From an uncultured Collinsella sp. (GTDB taxonomy: Bacteria; Actinomycetota; Coriobacteriia; Coriobacteriales; Coriobacteriaceae), in assembly GCA_902495945.1 (NCBI GenBank), contig CABUZD010000050.1, positions 1 through 11,310 of the forward strand: a DNA stretch of 11,310 nt, written 5' to 3'. The translations under genes were made by a program, and so were the position numbers. Below are positions 1-6,260 of the stretch, piece after piece. Below the pieces are notes generated by a model that ran no database searches, was not told where the DNA came from, and saw nothing but the letters and a program-made list of their open reading frames with translations. Numbering within the stretch: the first letter of the stretch is position 1; the number at the start of each line of letters is the position of its first letter.

Positions 1-300
1 GAAACTGGAGAGGAGGTATTACGAGCTCCTGTGCGAATTGGAGAGAACGCTCCCGCAAACTGCCTCTTGACAACTTATAGGAGCGTCGGTTTTAATTTCA
101 TAAAATCCGGGATGGTCGAGGATGCTCGGTTAAACGTAGTAGATGGCCGCATTTCGTGGCAAACGGTCCGACTCGAGACCCATGGTGACCAGCCTCAGAT
201 GGCCATTCTCGAAGTTGCGGTGGAATACGGACTGAATTGGCCCCTTAAAGGCAAAAACGCTCCGTATTTCACCGCAACTTATCGAGGGGATGGGTTTTAG
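1..300 (+). CDS. 3' part of an unrecognised protein, open at the left edge
   Basis: The frame is open from the first base to a TAG at 298-300, giving about 99 residues, so the gene probably begins outside the window. A GTG at 31 with a GGAGGT at 12-17 could be an internal start, but the spacing of 13 bases is long, so I prefer a truncated view of a longer gene. I do not recognise the family. The visible C-terminus has alternating hydrophobic and polar residues (for example EVAVEYGLNW and YFTATYRGDGF), which suggests a beta-rich fold. No signal peptide, membrane segment or catalytic motif is visible. Base composition is clearly more AT-rich than the flanking genes, hinting at acquired DNA. The stop overlaps the stop of the convergent deaminase-kinase gene, and no terminator lies between them. 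Confidence 0.55.
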   Translation, partial: ETGEEVLRAPVRIGENAPANCLLTTYRSVGFNFIKSGMVEDARLNVVDGRISWQTVRLETHGDQPQMAILEVAVEYGLNWPLKGKNAPYFTATYRGDGF

Positions 301-2078
301 ATACGGCCAAGGTCGTAGGATTGGGCGGCTGCCTCGCCGGCACAGATGAGGTTGGTTGTGGCTTCTTGCGGATCGAGTGCCTGTTCCAGGTCCATGGGCT
401 TGCGGCAAATCGGAAGCACCAAGTCGATGCCCTGCTCGTACACCGCATCCAGGTTGTCGGCACGACCGCCCACGACGGCAACAACCGGCTTGCCACACCG
501 CTTGGCACGGCGTGCCACGCCCACCGGCGCCTTACCGGCGGCGGACTGCTCGTCCATATTGCCCTCGCCCGTTATGACCAGGTCGACATCACGCATGCGT
601 TCGTCAAACCCAATCAGATCGAGCACCGTCTCCACGCCCGAGCGTAGCTCCACACCGAGCGCCAGTAACGCCGCGCCCAAGCCACCGGCAGCGCCCGCGC
701 CGGGCACGCCGAGCACCGAGCCAAACGTCCGTGTGCCCTCGGGTGTGCGCAACAACCCCTGGGCTCGAGCTCCGGCAATCGCAGCGTCGAGCAAGCGGCC
801 GTAGCCGACCATCCAGCTGTCGTACTTGCCCAGCGCCTCGGCATCATCCGTCGGCAGGCCCTTCTGCCCGCCAAACACCGCCAGTGCGCCTCGACGCCCC
901 ACGAGCGGATTCTCGACATCCGAAAGCACAACGATACGAGAGCCACCCAAAGCCTGCAGCGCTGGCGCCAAATCAACGCTCGCCACCTGCTCAAGGCCGG
1001 CAAGACCGGGGGCGACATCGCAGCCCCGATCATCGACCACGCGCGCGCCCAGCGCCTGCAGCATGCCGGCGCCACCGTCGTTGGTGGCACTGCCGCCCAG
1101 ACCAATATAGAGTGTCCTTGCGCCCGTGCGAACTGCGCGAAGCATAAGCTCGCCCACGCCATAGGTTGTAGCAGCCTGCGCCGACGACTCCGTGCAAGGC
1201 GAATACCCAATGCCGGCCGCCTCGGCCATCTCGATGACCGCGGACTCGCGCTCGACATCAACCAGCATCCGGGCAGACACGAGGTCGCCCAAGGGGCCTG
1301 CAACCTCGCAGGTCACAAGCTCGCCACCACGCGCGGCGATGGCGTCGAGCGTTCCCTCGCCACCATCTGCCAGCGGCAAAGCGTTCAGCTCGGCATCGGG
1401 CCAAACGCGGCGCACGCCTTCGGCAACCGCCGCCTCCGCCTGCGCGCTCGAAACGCTGCCCTTAAAGGAGTCGATCGCCAACAGCACACGGCGGGGTCGG
1501 CGGCACGCAGGACCAAAGTCAACCGCCGTGCCAGCATCCTCACCGGCACCTGCAAGCGCTGCGGCGTGAGCGGCGTGTGCTTCAAGATCGGCCCCACAAC
1601 CGCAATCAGCGCCGCCCGCTCCGCGCAGACCGCCAAAATAGCTACTCAGCAGCTCGCGGCATTCAGCCGCCAGGACCCCAGCCGTCACGTTAAACCGATG
1701 ATTCAGGCGCGAGTCGGCATTCAAATCGTATAGGGATCCCAACGCGCCCGCCTTGGCGTCGCTCGCGCCATACACGCAGCGCCCCACGCGCGCGTTAACC
1801 ATAAGGCCTGCGCACATGCAGCAGGGTTCCAACGTCACATAGACCGTACAGTCGGAAAGGCGCCAGCGGCCAAGCGCCTGGGCAGCGGCGCACACGGCCG
1901 CAAACTCGGCATGAGCCGAAGGGTCCTGGTCGAGTTCGCGACGATTATGCGCCCGCGCGACGATCTCACCGTCGCGCACCACTACGGCTCCGATGGGCAC
2001 CTCGCCCACCGCCGCGGCGGCGCGCGCCTCGGCCAGTGCCTCGCGCATGAACTTCTCGTCGATTTCGGTGATCGTCAT
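297..2078 (-). CDS. tadA: Fused tRNA adenosine(34) deaminase (TadA) and glycerate 2-kinase
   Basis: One continuous 593-residue frame carries two enzymes. Residues 1-150 are a TadA-type deaminase, with the zinc and catalytic motif HAE at 57-59 and PCCMC at 85-89. TadA converts A34 to inosine in tRNA-Arg(ACG). Residues about 197-593 are a glycerate kinase of the GlxK/GarK type, which phosphorylates glycerate to 2-phosphoglycerate. Its motifs are FKGS at 205-208, LPLADGGEGT at 234-243, GLGGSATNDGGAG at 327-339, FGGQKG at 402-407 and TGEGNMDEQS at 503-512. The link (about 151-196) is Ala/Gly-rich with a few Cys and His. Each half has about the length of its stand-alone family. The ATG at 2078 is chosen because an AGGGAAGG ribosome site precedes it; the frame stays open upstream to 2129 but that part lacks a site. 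Identification of both domains is strong. Whether the fused form is the mature protein is unknown. Confidence 0.92.
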   Translation of the reverse strand: MTITEIDEKFMREALAEARAAAAVGEVPIGAVVVRDGEIVARAHNRRELDQDPSAHAEFAAVCAAAQALGRWRLSDCTVYVTLEPCCMCAGLMVNARVGRCVYGASDAKAGALGSLYDLNADSRLNHRFNVTAGVLAAECRELLSSYFGGLRGAGGADCGCGADLEAHAAHAAALAGAGEDAGTAVDFGPACRRPRRVLLAIDSFKGSVSSAQAEAAVAEGVRRVWPDAELNALPLADGGEGTLDAIAARGGELVTCEVAGPLGDLVSARMLVDVERESAVIEMAEAAGIGYSPCTESSAQAATTYGVGELMLRAVRTGARTLYIGLGGSATNDGGAGMLQALGARVVDDRGCDVAPGLAGLEQVASVDLAPALQALGGSRIVVLSDVENPLVGRRGALAVFGGQKGLPTDDAEALGKYDSWMVGYGRLLDAAIAGARAQGLLRTPEGTRTFGSVLGVPGAGAAGGLGAALLALGVELRSGVETVLDLIGFDERMRDVDLVITGEGNMDEQSAAGKAPVGVARRAKRCGKPVVAVVGGRADNLDAVYEQGIDLVLPICRKPMDLEQALDPQEATTNLICAGEAAAQSYDLGRI

Positions 2079-2093
2079 CGTTCGCCTTCCCTG

Positions 2094-2119
2094 TTGCAAA
2101 TTCAAAACGATGCTATCAT
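2094..2119 (+). promoter_or_regulatory. Probable promoter of the tRNA-Ser gene
   Basis: An extended -10 element TGCTATCAT (2111-2119) ends 10 bases before the mature tRNA 5' end, which suits transcription starting just before the tRNA. A TTGCAA at 2094-2099 is -35-like but only 14 bases away, so the extended -10 probably carries the promoter. The site lies in the 51-base gap between the start codon of the divergent deaminase-kinase gene and the tRNA. Confidence 0.5.
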
Positions 2120-2129
2120 TACGACTCAC

Positions 2130-2219
2130 GGAGAGATGGCAGAGCGGTTGAATGCGGCGGTCTTGAAAACCGTTGAGCGCGAGAGCGTTCCGGGGGTTCG
2201 AATCCCCCTCTCTCCGCCA
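2130..2219 (+). tRNA. tRNA-Ser (anticodon UGA)
   Basis: A full class II cloverleaf is visible. The acceptor arm GGAGAGA (2130-2136) pairs with TCTCTCC (2209-2215), followed by discriminator G and an encoded CCA (2217-2219). The anticodon stem 2157-2161/2169-2173 encloses the loop CTTGAAA, with TGA at 2164-2166. A long variable arm pairs AGCGC with GCGTT around GAGA. The T arm is GGGGG-TTCGAAT-CCCCC (2192-2208). The tRNA reads UCA and other UCN serine codons. Its end is 2 bases from the stop of the convergent tetR-type gene, so any terminator must lie inside that gene; I see none in the gap. Confidence 0.97.
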
Positions 2220-2221
2220 CT

Positions 2222-2818
2222 TTAGTGATTCACCGGTGTCATGGTCCGCTCAAACAGCGCATCGACCACGTCGGCTATCTCAGGTCGACGCTCAAGATCG
2301 TGGCCCGATTCCCACCATATCGTGAAAAGACGAATAATACCGCCGGCGACAAACTCAGACGTCGTCTCGAGTGACACGGGGGCCAGGGCGTCCTCGGCAA
2401 GCACGTTCATCACACGCTCGCGGATGGAGCGGGCAATGCGGTCGCAAATAACGTTGGTCAACATGCCCGACATGCTGCTTGCCAAAATGTTATCCATGAG
2501 CCGCTCGTGCGTCAGAATCAAATCCATGGCATCGTCCAAAATCGCGTGCCGAAGCGCGCGCACGTCCTCGACAGACACTGCGCCGGCCTCATCGGGCTGT
2601 TTTTGCGGCAAGCCCGACATGAGCTCATCGATATAAAAGGCAAAGTAATCGTTCTTGTCGCGAAAGTGCTTGTAGAACGTCGTGCGGCGAATCATGGCGC
2701 GGTCGCACAGCATGGCAACCGTCAGGTCCTCAAAACGATGCTCCTCGAGAAGCTCGGTAAAGGCATCGAACAGGGCGCGGTAGGTTTTCTTGATGCGAAG
2801 GTCCACTGGTATCGCCAT
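2222..2818 (-). CDS. TetR/AcrR family transcriptional regulator
   Basis: A 198-residue protein, the usual TetR length. The N-terminal DNA-binding domain (about 8-55) has the expected pattern: KKTYRALFDAFTELLEE as first helix, then DLTVAMLCDRAMIRRTTFYKHF (31-52) as helix-turn-helix. The C-terminal domain, ending in a segment with GGIIRLFTIWWESG, resembles the DhaS-like TetR_C_8 type; its ligand cannot be read from sequence. The start is uncertain. ATG 2818 has GAGG directly against it, which is too close. A GTG at 2806, giving VDLRIKKTYRALF, has the same GAGG 12 bases upstream and matches where many relatives begin. The frame is open upstream to 3079 but that stretch looks non-coding. The gene is divergent from lemA, so the regulator may act on itself and on lemA; that is inference from position only. 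Confidence 0.88.
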   Translation of the reverse strand: MAIPVDLRIKKTYRALFDAFTELLEEHRFEDLTVAMLCDRAMIRRTTFYKHFRDKNDYFAFYIDELMSGLPQKQPDEAGAVSVEDVRALRHAILDDAMDLILTHERLMDNILASSMSGMLTNVICDRIARSIRERVMNVLAEDALAPVSLETTSEFVAGGIIRLFTIWWESGHDLERRPEIADVVDALFERTMTPVNH

Positions 2819-2915
2819 CCTCAGGGCAAAGACAACACTCGTCAATCTGTCGCATATCTTACACCTGTACCTCGCGCGCTTTGCCCCGGTGCCAACCCCG
2901 CCGAAAACACAACGC

Positions 2916-2974
2916 TTACCGGAAAGTTCGGCACGGTAAAACGTTGCGGGTATACTAGTAGCGTTATACCAACG
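2916..2974 (+). promoter_or_regulatory. lemA promoter with two inverted repeats (possible TetR operator)
   Basis: A -10 element TATACT sits at 2951-2956, with a weak -35-like TTCGGC at 2927-2932 (18-base spacer). Two inverted repeats cover this core. TTACCG (2916-2921) pairs with CGGTAA (2934-2939), with AACG and CGTT just outside. GGTATA (2949-2954) pairs with TATACC (2965-2970), with CGTTG and CAACG outside. Their centres are 32 bases apart, about three helical turns. Such symmetry over a promoter between a regulator and a divergent gene suits an operator, but binding is inferred. Confidence 0.35.
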
Positions 2975-3017
2975 GCAGCTGGCGCATGCCGCCGCGGCCA
3001 TTCGAAACGGAGACATC

Positions 3018-3569
3018 ATGATTACCGTCATCATCGGCATCGTTGTTGTCATTGTGATTGTCTGCGCCATCGCCGGCATCTACAACAACATGGTCACCAA
3101 GCGTAACCGCATCGATAACGCCTGGCAGAACATCGATACGCAGCTGCAGCGCCGTAACGACCTGATCCCCAACCTGGTCGAGACCGTCAAGGGCTACGCC
3201 AAGCACGAGCAGGAGACGCTCTCCGCCGTGATCAGCGCGCGTAACACCGCCGTCAAGGCCACCACGCCCGAGGCCAAGATGGAAGCCGACAACGTGCTGA
3301 CCGGCGCACTGCGCCAGCTCTTTGCCGTGGCCGAGGCCTATCCCGATCTTAAGGCAAACACCAACTTTACGCAGCTGCAGGCATCGCTCGAGGATACCGA
3401 GAACAAGATTAGCTATGCACGCCAGAGCTACAACGACTGCGTGCTCAGCTACAACAACGCCATTCAGACGTTCCCGGCTGTCATCTTTGCCGGCATCTTC
3501 CAGTTTAAGGAGCGCCAGGGCTTCGAGGCCGCCGAAGCAGCCCGCCAGGCCCCGACCGTCAAGTTCTAG
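3018..3569 (+). CDS. lemA: LemA family membrane protein
   Basis: A 183-residue protein with one strongly hydrophobic N-terminal segment (about 1-20, Ile/Val-rich), followed by a mostly helical extracytoplasmic or cytoplasmic domain. The family hallmark runs from RIDNAWQNIDTQLQRRNDLI (31-50) through PNLVETVKGYAKHE (51-64). The typical C-terminal part NNAIQTFPAVIFAGIFQFKE (146-165) and a Val-rich end are also present. Length and architecture match LemA proteins, whose biochemical role is not settled. The start ATG has GGAG at 3009-3012, five bases upstream. The gene appears to be a single transcription unit, with a promoter at 2951 and a strong terminator at 3606. Family assignment is secure; function is not. 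Confidence 0.95.
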   Translation: MITVIIGIVVVIVIVCAIAGIYNNMVTKRNRIDNAWQNIDTQLQRRNDLIPNLVETVKGYAKHEQETLSAVISARNTAVKATTPEAKMEADNVLTGALRQLFAVAEAYPDLKANTNFTQLQASLEDTENKISYARQSYNDCVLSYNNAIQTFPAVIFAGIFQFKERQGFEAAEAARQAPTVKF

Positions 3570-3605
3570 TAGTTTGACAGCGTATCCTTAATCGGCCAAA
3601 TGTAT

Positions 3606-3652
3606 AAACCGCCCCGTCGAATGCATACTTCGACGGGGCGGTTTCCTTTTTC
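3606..3652 (+). terminator. Rho-independent terminator of lemA
   Basis: A perfect 16-bp stem (3606-3621 with 3629-3644, core ACCGCCCCGTCGA) closes a seven-base loop and is followed by TCC and a T run. The upstream A's make it symmetrical, but only the plus strand has a gene running into it. Confidence 0.92.
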
Positions 3653-3670
3653 GCGAAGGTCCCCCTCTAA

Positions 3671-3881
3671 GCGCCGTGCATTTTTAGGAGTATTCAACAT
3701 AACCAAGAGCTTCGGGCGCCACGATAAATGCCAAAGACCGCGAATGTCCCTGCAAATCAAACGCTGTCAGCCCATAACCCCGCCCATCATCCGTAGAAAA
3801 CATCGAGAAATCCCGATTTTTTGCCCGAGGTCGGTATGCAGGGGCCTTCGATTGCAGAATACTCGCAAAAATGCACGTCGC
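3671..3881. repeat. MITE-like element with about 25-bp inverted ends
   Basis: The 25-base ends at 3671-3695 and 3857-3881 are inverted copies of each other differing at three positions; the inner 20 bases differ at two (GTGCATTTTT, then AG or GC, then GAGTATTC on each inward strand). About 160 bases lie between them. The interior is less GC-rich than the neighbours. On the minus strand all three frames are partly open. One reads VHFCEYSAIEGPCIPTS and continues to a TGA after GFLDVFYG. Another ends with RSLAFIVAPEALGYVEYS at the far repeat. None has a good ribosome site, so I call no gene. No transposase and no clear target duplication is seen. It could be a mobile miniature element, a decayed gene piece or a structured RNA. 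Confidence 0.5.
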
Positions 3882-3910
3882 CGCCACCCCCACATGGCGC
3901 GAACCAAAAC

Positions 3911-4026
3911 AAAAGCGCGGCCTTCCTTTCCGGCGCACTCCGCAGGACGAAAGAACCTCCGCCGCACGAAGTGCGCAGCGGAGGTTCTTTCATGTCCGAG
4001 GTCGCGCCGGAAAGGAAGGCCGCGCT
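3911..4026 (-). terminator. Large nested hairpin terminator downstream of ilvE
   Basis: A perfect 23-bp outer stem (3914-3936 with 4004-4026, core GCGCGGCCTTCC) encloses a second perfect 14-bp stem (3949-3962 with 3978-3991, core GAACCTCCGC). That stem is capped by CGCAC-GAA-GTGCG, and GGAC/GTCC (3945-3948, 3994-3997) can pair between the two stems. On the minus strand the outer stem runs into TTTTGTTTT, so it fits termination of ilvE, whose stop is 23 bases away. The inner stem also ends in a T-rich arm and could work alone. Confidence 0.85.
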
Positions 4027-4048
4027 CGGGCCGGACAGCTAAGACAGC

Positions 4049-5101
4049 TTACGCGACGGTGTAAACCCAGTTGTGCTTGTCCTCGACAGCACCAGACTGG
4101 ATGCCGGTCAGAGTCTCGCGGAGCTTCTTCATCACGGGACCGATCTCGGTGTAGCCAGCCGGGAAGGTCACGGTCTCGTCGGCGCCATAGACCTTGTTGT
4201 CAATCTCGCCCACCGGGGAGATGACGGCAGCGGTGCCGCACAGGCCGCACTCCACAAAGGTGCCGGCCTTGACCTCGGCCCACTCGACGGGGCGCTGATC
4301 GACGGTCATACCCAGGTCCTGAGCGACCTGAACGAGCGAACGACGGGTGATGGAGGGCAGGATGGAGTCGGTGTGCGACTGCGGAACGACGAGCGTGCCA
4401 TCCTCTTTCACGAACAGGACGTTGGCGCCACCGGTCTCCTCGACATAGGTGCGGGACTCGGAGTCGAGATACAGGTTCTCGGCATAGCCCTCGCGATGGG
4501 CCTCCATCGTGGGCTTGAGGGACATGGCGTAGTTCAGGCCAGCCTTGATGTTGCCGGTGCCGTGCGGTGCGGCACGGTCATACTCGGAAACGCGCAGCTT
4601 GACGGGCTTAAGGCCACCCTTAAAGTACGGACCGACCGGGGTCACGAGAATACGGAACGTGTACTCAGGAGCGGGAGCCACGCCGATCACGTCACCGGAG
4701 CCGATCATAAACGGACGCACGTACAGGGTCGCGCCAGAACCGAAGGGCGGAACCCAGGCGGCGTTGGCAGAGACGACCTGCTTGACGGCCTCAACGAACT
4801 TATCCTTGGGGAACGGGGGCATCTCGAGGCGCTGCGCAGAGTTGTACATGCGCTCGGCGTTCATGTCGGGACGGAAGCAGACGATGCTGCCGTCCTCGGC
4901 GGTGTAGGCCTTCAGGCCCTCAAAGACCTCCTGACAGTAATGGAAGATGCCGCCGCACTCGGAGACATGCAGGGTGTGGTCGGTGGTCAGGCCGCCCTCG
5001 TCCCACTCGCCATCCTTCCAATGAGCCTCGTAGCTGTAATCGGTCTTCATGTAGCCAAAGCCGAGGCTACCCCAATCGATATCCTTTTTCTCGACAGTCA
5101 T
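4049..5101 (-). CDS. ilvE: Branched-chain amino acid aminotransferase
   Basis: A 350-residue fold-type IV, PLP-dependent aminotransferase that moves the amino group between glutamate and the 2-oxo acids of Leu, Ile and Val, in the cytoplasm. The PLP lysine is K186 in HGTGNIKAGLNYA. The cofactor and substrate motifs EETGGANVLF (221-230) and CGTAAVISPVG (288-298) follow. The N-terminal part, with FHYCQEVFEGLKAY (53-66) and LYVRPFMIGSG (126-136), is typical of the longer BCAT subgroup of about 340-360 residues. The start is fixed by AAGGAG six bases before ATG 5101. The frame is open upstream to 5251, but that extension (Arg-rich) has no site and is not conserved-looking. The gene stands alone, with a terminator on each side and an AT-rich promoter block upstream. 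Confidence 0.96.
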   Translation of the reverse strand: MTVEKKDIDWGSLGFGYMKTDYSYEAHWKDGEWDEGGLTTDHTLHVSECGGIFHYCQEVFEGLKAYTAEDGSIVCFRPDMNAERMYNSAQRLEMPPFPKDKFVEAVKQVVSANAAWVPPFGSGATLYVRPFMIGSGDVIGVAPAPEYTFRILVTPVGPYFKGGLKPVKLRVSEYDRAAPHGTGNIKAGLNYAMSLKPTMEAHREGYAENLYLDSESRTYVEETGGANVLFVKEDGTLVVPQSHTDSILPSITRRSLVQVAQDLGMTVDQRPVEWAEVKAGTFVECGLCGTAAVISPVGEIDNKVYGADETVTFPAGYTEIGPVMKKLRETLTGIQSGAVEDKHNWVYTVA

Positions 5102-5254
5102 ATGTCGCTCCTTACATACACAGTTGCAAACTCGCGAACCCGCACGCAAGGACCGAGGCCGACCGCGTCGCAACGTCGCACGCCCGGAGCGTAGAGCCGG
5201 ACGGGACACGCGAACAGCATCAAAGCCGATGGTACGTCGATTCGCATGCACGAG

Positions 5255-5306
5255 ATTGTACTCCCCGTACGCGTCTGATAAAACGCTTTTCTTTAACTAA
5301 GTAAAG
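5255..5306 (-). promoter_or_regulatory. Candidate ilvE promoter region with a partial palindrome
   Basis: An AT-rich block stands out from the GC-rich surroundings. Read on the minus strand it offers -35-like TTTACT (5300-5305) and -10-like TTTTAT (5278-5283), 16 bases apart. A second -10-like TACAAT lies at 5255-5260. The -35 overlaps an imperfect palindrome CTTTAACTAAGTAAAG (plus-strand reading, 5291-5306) with arms CTTTA/TAAAG, a possible operator. The leader to the ilvE start would be about 150-170 bases. I see no T-box sequence in it. Confidence 0.3.
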
Positions 5307-5325
5307 TATTTTCATTTGACCGAAG

Positions 5326-5360
5326 CAAAAAGGCCCGCCACCGTAAGCGGTGACGGGCCT
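5326..5360 (-). terminator. Rho-independent terminator of the DedA-family gene
   Basis: On the minus strand a 13-bp stem (5348-5360 with 5331-5343, core GGCCCG) with one U-G wobble and a four-base loop is followed by TTTTTGC. It lies 38 bases past the DedA stop. In the plus direction the wobble becomes a C-A mismatch, so it is oriented for the minus strand. Confidence 0.9.
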
Positions 5361-5398
5361 CAACTGTACGGTCTGCGCGCTGGCTCGAGCTAGGCGTT

Positions 5399-6037
5399 CT
5401 ATTTACCCAGCTTGGCCTTAACCAGACCGACCACGGTCGGGATGATCGACACGGCAACGATGCCGATAATCAGCAGCTCAAAGTGCTCCTGCACAAAGGG
5501 AATGCCGCCAAAGAAGTAGCCCAGCAGCGTAAAGACCGTCGACCAGGTAATGCCGCCCAGCACGTTAAAGACGACAAAGTTGCGCCAGTGCATGCCGCCC
5601 ATGCCAGCGATAAAGGGCACAAAGGTGCGGATAAACGGGAAGAAGCGACCCAGGAAGATGGCCAGGTGACCCCACTTGTCCAAGAAGTCCTCGGACTTTT
5701 TAATGCGCTCGGGCGTCATGGCCTTGACCTTGCCCGAAGCGATGATCTTTTTGCCAAAGAAGTGACCGATCATAAAGTTGCACTGATCACCCAAGATGGC
5801 AGCCGCCCATGCGACGGCCAGCAGGGCCACGATGTTAAAGCCACCGTTGTGGGCAAAGAAGCCCGAAGCAAACAGCAGTGAATCGCCAGGAAGGAACGGG
5901 AAGAACACCACGCCCGTCTCGATAAAGATGATCAGGAACACGCAGCCGTAGGCCATAAGCGGGCCGGCGGCGATCCAGCTGGCGATCGCGGTGCGCGGAT
6001 CCTTAAGCAGCTCGGCGATAAAATTGATGAAACCCAT
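5399..6037 (-). CDS. DedA family membrane protein (probable lipid-carrier transporter)
   Basis: A 212-residue polytopic membrane protein. Family motifs are FIETGVVFFPFLPGDSLLFA (38-57) and GRFFPFIRTFVPFIAGMGGM (130-149). The four charged residues known to be needed in E. coli YqjA all have counterparts: E40, D52, R131 and R137. Hydrophobic segments lie near 28-60, 67-95, 125-147, 153-178 and 187-206. Members of this family move undecaprenyl phosphate or other lipids across the membrane; which substrate applies here cannot be told from sequence. The start ATG 6037 follows GAGAGG with a nine-base gap. Upstream frame to 6121 is open but has no site. A TATACT on the minus strand (6084-6089) is a possible -10. 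The gene is monocistronic by its terminator and divergent from cysE. Confidence 0.93.
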   Translation of the reverse strand: MGFINFIAELLKDPRTAIASWIAAGPLMAYGCVFLIIFIETGVVFFPFLPGDSLLFASGFFAHNGGFNIVALLAVAWAAAILGDQCNFMIGHFFGKKIIASGKVKAMTPERIKKSEDFLDKWGHLAIFLGRFFPFIRTFVPFIAGMGGMHWRNFVVFNVLGGITWSTVFTLLGYFFGGIPFVQEHFELLIIGIVAVSIIPTVVGLVKAKLGK

Positions 6038-6206
6038 GAAGTAAAACCTCTCAGTTGTGGGCGCGGATACGTCCAAGTTGACCAGTATACGGTTGCGGCG
6101 CCCCCTCGTGCGCCACCCCACAAAAGCATGACCCCATTACCAGCAAGTTTGCATAACTGACACCTGTCGCGCAAAGCCGCCAAGATTGTTCTTCCTAATC
6201 CCTAGC

Positions 6207-6231
6207 GAATCGCTATACTTTATTGAATCGC
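6207..6231 (+). promoter_or_regulatory. cysE promoter -10 flanked by direct repeats
   Basis: TATACT (6214-6219) is a good -10 located 41 bases before the GTG start. Only a weak -35 (TTCCTA, 6192-6197) is present. The -10 lies between two copies of GAATCGC (6207-6213 and 6225-6231), 18 bases apart start to start. These could be regulator half-sites; no known sulfur regulator motif is recognised. Confidence 0.35.
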
Positions 6232-6260
6232 ATTGTCACGGCGCTAAGGGAGGGCGGCCG

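Noticed and set aside
3684..3993. Small minus-strand frames of 66-84 codons in the ilvE-lemA gap
   Set aside because: They begin inside the ilvE terminator stem and cross the inverted-repeat element. No ribosome site supports any of them, so I describe the element but call no gene.
4073..5194. Long open frame (373 codons) on the plus strand opposite ilvE
   Set aside because: It is the antisense of a gene with clear PLP motifs; GC-rich codon use keeps the opposite frame open, and its translation has no recognisable domain.
5102..5330. T-box riboswitch before ilvE
   Set aside because: No T-box sequence (AGGGTGG-type) and no leader terminator before the ilvE start were found.
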